From contig CAVTSO010000008.1 of assembly GCA_963737445.1 (NCBI GenBank), forward strand, positions 21,328 to 85,327: a stretch of 64,000 bases of DNA, read 5' to 3'. Position 1 is the stretch's first letter; each line of letters starts with the position of its first letter. Positions 46,077 through 52,974 of this stretch are shown here, piece after piece. Below the pieces are notes generated by a model. The model did no database searches. It saw nothing but the letters and a program-made list of their open reading frames with translations, and was not told where the DNA came from. Position numbers and translations under genes: made by a program. This DNA comes from JAICYJ01 sp963737445 (GTDB lineage: Bacteria; Actinomycetota; Thermoleophilia; Gaiellales; JAICJC01).

Positions 46077-46538
46077 CTAGTGGACTTCCGAGTCCGCACC
46101 GGCGAACTCGTAGATCAGCCGGCCACCGTGGCTGAAGCCCTGCTTGGTGTAGAAGTCGGGGATGCCCAGCTCCTGATCGTCGGGCGTCACGCGCAGCTCG
46201 ATCGACTCGATGCCGCGGCGCCGGCACTCGGCGACGGCCGTGCGCAGCAGGCGCCCGCCCATGCCCTGGCCGCGAGCTGAGGGCTGCACCCAGATCTCCT
46301 CGATCTCGGCGCTGGCGCCACCGCCGGCCGAGATGCGGATGGTGGTGGTGGCGACGCCCTTATCGCCGCCCAGTGTGAAGAAGCCGCGGCCGGGGTCGGC
46401 CAGGATCGCCTGCACGTTCTGCTCGAGGTGGGCGACTACGCGGCCCTCGTGACTGAAGAACGCCTTCAACAGGGCGGTCACGAGCGCCGAGTCGGCGGTC
46501 GTCGCCATTCTCACGGGGAGTTCCGTCACCGGCCTCAC
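46077..46538 (-). CDS. GNAT-family N-acetyltransferase
   Basis: The 153-residue protein has the GNAT acetyl-CoA-binding motif IEEIWVQPSARGQGMGGRLLRTAVAECRRRG (R/Q-x-x-G-x-G/A at QPSARGQGMG) and a C-terminal YTKQGFSHGGRLIYEF. The substrate is unknown. GTG 46538 is chosen so that the first strand LPVRMATTADSALVTALL is complete; an ATG at 46508 would cut it. A half-copy-like sequence of the repeat family lies just upstream (46539-46563). Confidence 0.82.
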   Translation of the reverse strand: MRPVTELPVRMATTADSALVTALLKAFFSHEGRVVAHLEQNVQAILADPGRGFFTLGGDKGVATTTIRISAGGGASAEIEEIWVQPSARGQGMGGRLLRTAVAECRRRGIESIELRVTPDDQELGIPDFYTKQGFSHGGRLIYEFAGADSEVH

Positions 46539-46556
46539 GCCGCACGACTCGTCGGA

Positions 46557-47861
46557 TCAACCATCGGCGTCACAGTAGCGGATCGCAGCGATTGCCAGCC
46601 CCTGTGCACAGTGCAGCAGATCGTCGACGGGGACGTGCTCGTCGATCGTGTGCGCCCAGGCGATGTCGCGCGGGCCCCATCCGATGCAGGGCGTGCCGCC
46701 GAAGCGGGTGAAGCTGGCGGCGTCGTACCAGGAGTCGAGCCCGGAGATCCGCGAGGGCTCGCCCACGGCGGCGCTTGCATCGAGCACGGTGGTCACCAGC
46801 GCGTGCGCCGGGTCGACCTCGTAGGGCGGGATGTCGAGGCTCCACTCGATCAGCGGCGGGTGCTCGGCCAGCCAGGCGTCGGCAGCGCAGCGTCGCTGGA
46901 TCCACTCGGTCACCTCGCGTTCGACCAGGGTGCCCCAGCCGTCCGGATCGGCGTTCGCGGGGAGGTACATCAGCTCGCTCTGAAGGGTGCAGCTGGACGG
47001 ATAGGTGACCACCCACTCGCCGCCGCTGATAATGGCCGGGACGATGTCGCCCGGCGACAGGTGGTCGTGGCGCTTGTCTGGGCGTCCGCGCCACTCCTCA
47101 CGCAGCTCGCGGATCGCCTCCAGCACGACCGACATCTTCTCGATGGCGTTCACGGCGCCGCCGTCGCGCCAGTGCGGCTGGGCCATCTCGGCGTGCCCGG
47201 GACGGCCCTCCACTGTGATCGTGGGCGACAGCGACCCGCGGCATCCCACCCACACGTCGAACGCGGTCGGCTCCGTGACGATGCCGGCGTCGGCCTTGAC
47301 GCCGTGGCTGACCGCAGCCAGACCGCCGGCACCCGACGTCTCCTCGTCGGTGACGGTGTTCACGATCAGGTCGCCGCGCAGGCGTACGCCGACCTCGGCC
47401 AGCGCGATCGCCGCGAACGTCATCGCGGCAATACCGCCCTTCATGTCGCAAGCGCCGCGGCCATAGAGGTTCCCGTCGCGCACCTCCGCGGTGTTGGGGT
47501 CGCTCGTCCAGCGGTCGCGCGGCTCCGACGGCACGACGTCGATGTGGCCGTTGAAGAGCAGGCTGCGGCCGCCGCCCGAGCCGGCGAAGCGAGCGGCCAT
47601 CTGGGGCCGGCCTTCGAAGCTGAGCGGGCCCGGGATCTGGCGCGTGCCTGACACCTCGTTGGGACGCGGCTCCCAGATCTCGACCTCGGCGCCGGCGGCG
47701 GCCAGCAGCCGGCCCAGGTGCTCCTGCAGCGCGGCCTCGTCATGAGCCGACCCGTCGCCCTCGCGGGCGGTGGTGTCGAGGTTGATCAACGTCGACGTGA
47801 GCTCGACCAGCCGGTCGCGCCCCGCCTCGATTGCCTCCGTCACCCGCTGCTCCGACGTCAC
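46557..47861 (-). CDS. M20-family peptidase (ArgE/DapE-like amidohydrolase)
   Basis: The 434-residue protein has the metal site residues in LLFNGHIDVVPSEPRDRW, GRGACDMKGGIAAMTFAAIAL, TVTDEETSGAGG and GIVTEPTAF, with a final His in IAWAHTIDEHVPVDD. This is the ArgE/DapE/Acy1-like layout with a dimerisation domain from about residue 200. Substrate unknown. The GTG at 47861 has TATCAT 8 nt upstream, so the transcript is probably leaderless; the longer ORF to 47924 would overlap the divergent gene. Confidence 0.9.
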   Translation of the reverse strand: MTSEQRVTEAIEAGRDRLVELTSTLINLDTTAREGDGSAHDEAALQEHLGRLLAAAGAEVEIWEPRPNEVSGTRQIPGPLSFEGRPQMAARFAGSGGGRSLLFNGHIDVVPSEPRDRWTSDPNTAEVRDGNLYGRGACDMKGGIAAMTFAAIALAEVGVRLRGDLIVNTVTDEETSGAGGLAAVSHGVKADAGIVTEPTAFDVWVGCRGSLSPTITVEGRPGHAEMAQPHWRDGGAVNAIEKMSVVLEAIRELREEWRGRPDKRHDHLSPGDIVPAIISGGEWVVTYPSSCTLQSELMYLPANADPDGWGTLVEREVTEWIQRRCAADAWLAEHPPLIEWSLDIPPYEVDPAHALVTTVLDASAAVGEPSRISGLDSWYDAASFTRFGGTPCIGWGPRDIAWAHTIDEHVPVDDLLHCAQGLAIAAIRYCDADG

Positions 47862-47869
47862 GCTGCGCG

Positions 47870-47875
47870 ATGATA
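47870..47875 (-). promoter_or_regulatory. -10 box, leaderless arrangement, for the ArgE/DapE-like gene
   Basis: TATCAT on the minus strand ends 8 nt before the GTG at 47861. The divergent CapA-like gene starts only 21 nt away, so the two promoters overlap. Confidence 0.5.
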
Positions 47876-47882
47876 CAGGCGC

Positions 47883-49082
47883 GTGGACGACCAGGATCCT
47901 CATCTGCAACGGCGGGCGATGCACAGCCGCCGGCGCACCCGGGTGCGCCGCCGTCGTGCGGTCGCGGCCGCCGTTCTGTTGCTGCTCCTGGTGGTTGCCG
48001 GCTACGGCCTCGCCCAGCTCTGGCCGAGTGGCTCGCCGGCCGAGGCCGGCTCGTCCCAGGGCGCGACCGGTGGCGGCACGTCCAGATCAACCGGCCCGGC
48101 CGCGTCCTCGCCGCCGGCCACCGACTCCAAGCCTACGGGCACCGTCACGCTGTCGGCGGTCGGCGACACGATGCTGGGTTACGCCGGCACGCTCGCGCCG
48201 GATCCGGACAGCTACTTCGACGGCGTGCGCTCGCAGATAACCGGCGACATCCGCTTCGCCAACATGGAGGGCACGCTCACCAACCAGACGTCGGGCAAGT
48301 GCGGCACGAACTCGACCGCCTGCTACGAGTTCCGGGTGCCGCCGTCGTGGGCGCGCTACTTCAAGCACGCCGGGTTCACGATCGTGAGCAACGCCAACAA
48401 CCACGCCTTCGACTTCTGGCAGGCCGGCCTGGACGACACGGTGGCCGCGCTCGACCGCGACGACCTCGCGCACACCGGCCGCACGCATGAGATCACCTAC
48501 CTGCACGTGCACGGTCTGACCGTGGCCTTCATCGGCGTCGCCAGCTACCCCAACACCGGCCCGCTCAACGACTACCCGGCCGCCCGGCGCCTGATCCACA
48601 CCGCCGACCGCCACGCCGACATGGTGGTGGTGGCGATGCACGCAGGCGCCGAGGGCGTGGCCGCCGAGCACCTGACGGGCCAGGATGAGATCTACGAGGG
48701 CGAGAACCGCGGCAACCCCGAGGCGTTCGCGCACATGGCGATCAATGCCGGCGCCGACCTGATCATCGGCTACAGCCCGCACGTGCTGCGGGCGATGCAG
48801 GTCTACCACCGTCGCCTGATCGCCTACAGCCTCGGCAACTTCGCCGGCTACCACAACTTCACGACCGAGGGCGCCCTGGGGGTGTCCGGCATCCTGCACG
48901 TGAAGCTGGCCGCCGACGGCCGGTTCCTGTCCGGCCGGCTGGTCTCGACGGTGCTGGCCGGCGCCGGCCAGCCCGAGCTCGATCCGACCGGCCAGGGCGC
49001 CGCGCTGGTCGAGCAGCTGTCGCGTGAGGACATGGGCGCCCGCGGCGCGCACCTCAGCGCCGACGGCGTGATCTCACCCTAG
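47883..49082 (+). CDS. CapA/PgsA-like metallophosphatase-fold protein, membrane anchored
   Basis: The 399-residue protein has a basic N-terminus, a membrane helix (about residues 25-45) and a Ser/Gly-rich linker. The CapA domain starts at VTLSAVGDTMLGYAG. Metal-site-like motifs are VGDTMLG, FANMEGTLT, SNANNHAFDF, VVAMHAGAEG and IGYSPHVLRAMQVY. The family is linked to poly-gamma-glutamate capsule export but most members are uncharacterised. Start GTG 47883. Confidence 0.88.
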   Translation: MDDQDPHLQRRAMHSRRRTRVRRRRAVAAAVLLLLLVVAGYGLAQLWPSGSPAEAGSSQGATGGGTSRSTGPAASSPPATDSKPTGTVTLSAVGDTMLGYAGTLAPDPDSYFDGVRSQITGDIRFANMEGTLTNQTSGKCGTNSTACYEFRVPPSWARYFKHAGFTIVSNANNHAFDFWQAGLDDTVAALDRDDLAHTGRTHEITYLHVHGLTVAFIGVASYPNTGPLNDYPAARRLIHTADRHADMVVVAMHAGAEGVAAEHLTGQDEIYEGENRGNPEAFAHMAINAGADLIIGYSPHVLRAMQVYHRRLIAYSLGNFAGYHNFTTEGALGVSGILHVKLAADGRFLSGRLVSTVLAGAGQPELDPTGQGAALVEQLSREDMGARGAHLSADGVISP

Positions 49083-49087
49083 CAGCG

Positions 49088-49125
49088 CCCCCGTTCGAGG
49101 TTCGTGATGATCACCCGAACGGGGG
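49088..49125 (+). terminator. long hairpin after the CapA-like gene
   Basis: CCCCCGTTCG (49088-49097) pairs with CGAACGGGGG (49116-49125). The 18-nt loop contains GTGATGATCAC, which can add an inner stem. It begins 5 nt after the stop codon. There is no clear T tract, so termination is probable but not certain. Confidence 0.5.
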
Positions 49126-49142
49126 AATCGCCCTCCCCAACG

Positions 49143-49168
49143 CTTCGCTATCTCTGAGATACGCGAAG
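49143..49168 (+). other. hairpin within the structured intergenic region
   Basis: CTTCG and CGAAG enclose TATCTC-T-GAGATA, which folds into a tight imperfect hairpin followed directly by GAGG. It lies between the CapA terminator and the 32-codon ORF. Two copies of CACCGCGAT follow at about 49176 and 49209. The whole 49083-49291 stretch has no gene that I can support. Confidence 0.45.
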
Positions 49169-49291
49169 GAGGACGCACCGCGATCCCTCCGGGCAACGCT
49201 CCCTCGGTACACCGCGATTACCGGGCTGCGGCGGCCCCTCCCCAGCAGGTTTAGGCCGGACCCCGCTCACCCCGAAGGGAGGTGCGAACTG

Positions 49292-49390
49292 ATGATCAAG
49301 TGGAACTATCGCGCGACCCGTGTCGCCCTCGTCCTTGGTGCTATCGCAGCCTTTGCGATCGCCAGCGGCGCCCAGACGAAGTGGAGCTAA
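49292..49390 (+). CDS. 32-residue membrane-peptide ORF
   Basis: An ATG at 49292 is preceded by GGGAGGTG at a 7-nt spacing, one of the best ribosome binding sites in the window. The peptide starts MIKWNYRATRVALVLGAIAAF and continues AIASGAQTKWS to a TAA. It has a positively charged start and one hydrophobic segment. It sits between the CapA-like gene and the GGDEF-HD-GYP gene. It may be a small membrane protein or a leader peptide. No family is recognised. Confidence 0.6.
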   Translation: MIKWNYRATRVALVLGAIAAFAIASGAQTKWS

Positions 49391-49461
49391 CCACCCCTCC
49401 GGTCCCCGGGGCCACGGCACTCAAGTGCCGACGGGAACCTGACCGATAAGCGTTTCAAGCC

Positions 49462-51300
49462 GTGACGAATTCGTCCCATACGTATCCGCCCCGGCTGCTC
49501 CGGTTCGTCGCCATCATGTTGGCGGTGACGATCCCGGTGGCAGTCGGGGCAGTTCTCCAGATTGCGTCAGCGCCACCGGATGCCGGCACAGCCGTCGGGG
49601 TGGCGCTGTTCTTCGTGGCCGCGCTGGCCGCGGAGTACAAGCCGGTGCCGCTCGATGAGCAGGGTGGCCGCACCGTCTCGCTGGCCTTCGTGTTCCTGCT
49701 GTCCACGCAGTTCCTGTTCGGCTGGCAGTACGCCGTGCTGGGCGCCATCGTCAGCATGGTGATCGTGCAGGTGCACAACCGCGCGCCGGCCGTCCGCACC
49801 ATGTTCAACGGCGCCTCGTCCGGGCTGTCGGCGTTCGTCTCGGCAGGCCCCGGGTTCATCCTCGGCTGGACGGTGTCGCCGCACCACGCGGGGGCGCTGA
49901 CCGCGCTGGTGTTCATGGGTGGCGCGGCGTACGTCGTCACCAACGTGATCACCGTCGCGATCGCGGTCTCGCTGTACACCGGGATCGGCATGCGCGAGAT
50001 GCTGGAGGACTACGTCCGCCACTCCGGCCCGGCCTTCGCGATCATGGCGTTCATCGCCGCGCTGGCCACCTCGCTGTGGATGATCAACCCGCGCCTGGAG
50101 CTGTTGCTGGCGGGACCGCTGTTCGCGCTGGCGCTGTATCAGCGCTACGCCTACCGCTCGGTAGTGGCCACGCGCGACGCGGAAACCGACGCGCTCACCG
50201 GCCTTCGCAACCACCGCTCGTTCCAGACCGATCTGCGCGAGGCGCTGGCGCTGGGCGCGTCGACCCGCTCGCTGATGGGCCTGGTGCTGATCGACATCGA
50301 CAATTTCAAGAGCATCAACGACCGCTTCGGCCACCAGGTCGGAGACGATGTGCTGATCGCGCTGGCGCGGCTGATGCGCGAGGAGTACGGCGACGCGCAG
50401 GCCTACCGGATCGGCGGCGAGGAGTTCGCGCTGCTCCTGCCCGACGACGGCGAGCAGGAGGCCTACACCGCCGTCGAGCGCCTGCACGCGCGTCTCTGGC
50501 AGACCAACTTCCCGCACGCCGAGCCGGTCACGGTCAGCGCCGGCATCGCCAGCTACCCCAGCAGCGCCGGCGACCGCGACCAGCTGCTACGCGTCGCCGA
50601 CGGCGCCCTCTACTGGGCCAAGAACCACGGCAAGAACCGCTCCTGCGTCTACAGCCCGACCGTTGTGCGCATCTACACGCCCGACGAGCTGGCGGAGTCG
50701 GCCGAGCGGCACGCCCGCCTGAAGGCGGCCGAGGGCCTGATCCGGGTGGTGGACGCGAAGGACACCTACGCCGGCGCCCACAGCCAGTCGGTGTCGCGGC
50801 TGGTGGAGGGCATCGCCCGCGCGATGGGGCTGGACGAGGAGACCGTCGAGCAGGTGCGGCTGGCCGGCCTGCTGCACGACCTCGGCAAGATCGCGATCCC
50901 CGACCGGATTCTGCAGAAGCCGGGCAAGCTCGACCCCGACGAGCTGCGCATCATGCGCGAGCACGCCGATCTCGGCTACCGTCTGCTCGAGGGCCTGGGC
51001 GTGTCGCCGGTCGACCGCTGGATCCGCCACCACCACGAGTGGTGGGACGGCAGCGGCTATCCGCTGGGGCTGGCCGGCGAGGACATCCCGCTGGGCTCGC
51101 GTATCATCCTGGTCGCCGACGCGTTCGATGCGATGACCTCGGACCGCGTCTACCGCGCGGCCGGCAGCTCGGGCGAGGCGATTGCCGAGCTGCGCCGGCG
51201 CTGCTGGACGCAGTTCGACGCGCGCGTGGTGTCAGCGCTTGAGAAGTACCTGGCCGCGCTCGGCGAGGACGTCCCCGAGCAGACCCCGGCGACCGCCTGA
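49462..51300 (+). CDS. membrane GGDEF-HD-GYP bifunctional c-di-GMP protein
   Basis: The 612-residue protein has an N-terminal membrane region of about seven helices (residues 14-225, MASE-like). A GGDEF domain follows with intact GGEEF near residues 318-322 and TDALTGLRNHRSF. The HD-GYP domain has LLHDLGKIAIPD (HD near 472) and HHHEWWDGSGYPLGLAGEDIPLGSRII (GYP near 531). It could both make and degrade c-di-GMP, or use one domain in regulation. Start GTG 49462. It is coupled to a DUF5317 gene by TGATG. Confidence 0.93.
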   Translation: MTNSSHTYPPRLLRFVAIMLAVTIPVAVGAVLQIASAPPDAGTAVGVALFFVAALAAEYKPVPLDEQGGRTVSLAFVFLLSTQFLFGWQYAVLGAIVSMVIVQVHNRAPAVRTMFNGASSGLSAFVSAGPGFILGWTVSPHHAGALTALVFMGGAAYVVTNVITVAIAVSLYTGIGMREMLEDYVRHSGPAFAIMAFIAALATSLWMINPRLELLLAGPLFALALYQRYAYRSVVATRDAETDALTGLRNHRSFQTDLREALALGASTRSLMGLVLIDIDNFKSINDRFGHQVGDDVLIALARLMREEYGDAQAYRIGGEEFALLLPDDGEQEAYTAVERLHARLWQTNFPHAEPVTVSAGIASYPSSAGDRDQLLRVADGALYWAKNHGKNRSCVYSPTVVRIYTPDELAESAERHARLKAAEGLIRVVDAKDTYAGAHSQSVSRLVEGIARAMGLDEETVEQVRLAGLLHDLGKIAIPDRILQKPGKLDPDELRIMREHADLGYRLLEGLGVSPVDRWIRHHHEWWDGSGYPLGLAGEDIPLGSRIILVADAFDAMTSDRVYRAAGSSGEAIAELRRRCWTQFDARVVSALEKYLAALGEDVPEQTPATA

Positions 51301-51869
51301 TGTTCCTGCTGCCGACCGTCCCGATCGGGATCCTGCTGGGCCTGCTCCTGGGCGGCCGGCTGGGCCGGCTGGCGTACGTGCGGGTGTCGAAGCCGTGGCT
51401 GTTCTACCTGGCGCTTGCGTTGCAGATCGCGGCGTTCCCGTCGCTGTTCGTGCCGTGGCAGGCGGGCACCCAGGTGGCCACCGCGCTGTCGATCGCCTCG
51501 TACGGCTGCCTGGTGGTGGTTGCGTTCGCGAACCGGCACCTGTTCGGGATGCCGATCGCGGCGGCCGGGATGCTGTTCAACCTGGCGGCGATCCTGGCCA
51601 ACGGCGGCCACATGCCGGCGCTGCCCACCGCGATGCGCGATGGCGGCCTGAGCTTCTCGGGCGTGCACAACAACAGCGTTCGCGAGGCATCGCCCAACTT
51701 GTCCTGGTTCGTAGACCGCTGGGCGGCGCCGGGCTGGGTGCCGTTCGGAAACATCTTCTCAGTGGGCGACGTGCTGATCGCGGTCGGCGCGATCGTGGTG
51801 ATCGCCGCGGCGATGGGCGCGCGGCTGCCGTTCCGGCGCACGCCGGCGGTCGAGACCGACCCGGCCTAG
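51300..51869 (+). CDS. DUF5317 family membrane protein
   Basis: The 189-residue protein has about five hydrophobic segments and the conserved middle LFNLAAILANGGHMPALPTAMRD. That N-G-G-x-M-P pattern, followed by a long loop, is typical of DUF5317. Function unknown. Its ATG overlaps the stop of the GGDEF-HD-GYP gene, which suggests cooperation in the membrane. Its stop shares a CTAG palindrome with the convergent acetyltransferase gene. Confidence 0.8.
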   Translation: MFLLPTVPIGILLGLLLGGRLGRLAYVRVSKPWLFYLALALQIAAFPSLFVPWQAGTQVATALSIASYGCLVVVAFANRHLFGMPIAAAGMLFNLAAILANGGHMPALPTAMRDGGLSFSGVHNNSVREASPNLSWFVDRWAAPGWVPFGNIFSVGDVLIAVGAIVVIAAAMGARLPFRRTPAVETDPA

Positions 51870-52381
51870 GAGTCGGCGCCGCTGAGGCGCTTGATCAGGT
51901 AGACGTGCTGCTCCCCGTGGTAGCGGCGGACGCCGGCGGCGTCGTGGTAGTGGTAGCCGTCGTGGAACTCGCCCTGGCCGCTGTCGCGGTATCCTCGGCG
52001 GTGGTAGATGCAACGGGCGAGCTCGTTGTCTGGGTTGGAGACGGTGACTGAAAGGCCGATGGTGTCCCAGCCGGCATCGCGGGCAGCCTGCTCCGAGGCG
52101 TCGAGCAAGGCGCGGCCAAGGCCGGCGCCGCGGTAGGGAGCGGCGACCTGCAGATCGGACAGCTGCGCGCCGTCCAGCGCACGCTCGGAGGCATACTCGG
52201 GGTTCACCAGGAACACCCACCCGGCCGGCTTATCGCCCGACCAGGCGACGAAGTAAGTGCCCTCGCCGGCGAGTTGCTGGCGGAGGCGGAGCTGGTGACG
52301 GCTCTCGTGCTCGGGGTAGGCGGCATCGAGCACGGCCACCTCGGGCTTGGTGATCGGGCGCACCTCGGGTGGCAGGGACAT
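51866..52381 (-). CDS. GNAT-family N-acetyltransferase
   Basis: The 171-residue protein has the GNAT core LSDLQVAAPYRGAGLGRALLDASEQAARDAGWDTIGLSVTVSNPDNELARCIYHRRGYRDSG, with the acetyl-CoA loop YRGAGLG. Substrate unknown. ATG 52381 has a TACACT box 7 nt upstream and is followed by no Shine-Dalgarno conflict, so a leaderless mRNA is predicted. Confidence 0.88.
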   Translation of the reverse strand: MSLPPEVRPITKPEVAVLDAAYPEHESRHQLRLRQQLAGEGTYFVAWSGDKPAGWVFLVNPEYASERALDGAQLSDLQVAAPYRGAGLGRALLDASEQAARDAGWDTIGLSVTVSNPDNELARCIYHRRGYRDSGQGEFHDGYHYHDAAGVRRYHGEQHVYLIKRLSGADS

Positions 52382-52388
52382 CGCGGCG

Positions 52389-52394
52389 AGTGTA
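52389..52394 (-). promoter_or_regulatory. -10 box, leaderless arrangement, for the acetyltransferase gene
   Basis: TACACT on the minus strand ends 7 nt before the ATG at 52381. Confidence 0.45.
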
Positions 52395-52974
52395 CCTGGC
52401 GGGTGCTGGTGGTTTTGGGCGGCGGATTCGGGGAGGGGTGGGCGCTGAGAACTGCTGGCCAGGGGGTGCGCCAGTTGGCGGTGTGGGTGGGTGTCGTTTG
52501 GTGTTTGGGGCAGGGGCGTGACTTCTCGTCACCCTCAGCGTTGTGTTTGGTTGGCAGACTCAGCGGCGATGTCCTCGCCCTTCCTCCCTTCCCTCTATGA
52601 GGCCCGTAAGGTGCCGACCAAGCAGCCGGTCTCTGCGATCTGCGTTGACCGCACGCGTGGAAGGACGCGGCGGGTCTGGTTCGGGTATGGCGTTGCGGTG
52701 TGGTTGTGTGAGGGCACGCCTCGGTCGCGTTCTTGACGCAGCGGGTGGTCGTGACCTGGTGTTGACGCTGACGGCGGTGTGGCGGGCGAAATGGGTAGCT
52801 ATGCGTGGCCGAAGCTGCGGCTGCGCGCGGAGCGCGCGTTCGCCCAGGGCGCACCGGTGCGCACGGTTCGCGCGCACATCCTGGCCGCGACTTGTACGAA
52901 CGCCGAGCCGCCCAGCGGTCGCACCATCCAGCGCCGGCACCACGAACGCCGCTGGGCGCTGCCACCACCCCGCG
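52395..52974. other. 580-bp gene-poor stretch of unusual composition
   Basis: From about 52400 to 52760 the plus strand is rich in G and T (runs such as GGTGGTTTTGGGCGG and GTGGGTGTCGTTTGGTG) and holds no coding-like ORF on either strand. It is unlike the surrounding genes and may be imported or degraded DNA. The right part (52779-52974) is listed separately as a possible gene remnant. Confidence 0.5.
52779..52974 (+). pseudogene. possible remnant of a helix-turn-helix gene
   Basis: One frame reads MGSYAWPKLRLRAERAFAQG, then PVRTVRAHILAATCTNAEPP and SGRTIQRRHHERRW. The pattern of an alanine-rich helix, a turn and SxRTIQRxHxERRW resembles the DNA-binding part of small HTH or terminase-like proteins. 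After that the frame becomes proline-rich and runs antisense into the end of the copper gene. It is probably a truncated fragment, and family assignment is a guess. Confidence 0.3.

Noticed and set aside
46539..46563. Possible fifth, half copy of the inverted-repeat family (ends in GGATCAACCATC)
   Set aside because: Only about 11 bases match the right end, no left partner was found nearby, and part of it is the coding end of the M20 peptidase gene. Not enough to list as a repeat.
49083..49461. A known c-di-GMP or c-di-AMP riboswitch upstream of the GGDEF-HD-GYP gene
   Set aside because: Some short strings (for example GGGGGAATC) are suggestive, but the conserved core order of either class could not be found by eye. 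A covariance-model search would decide.
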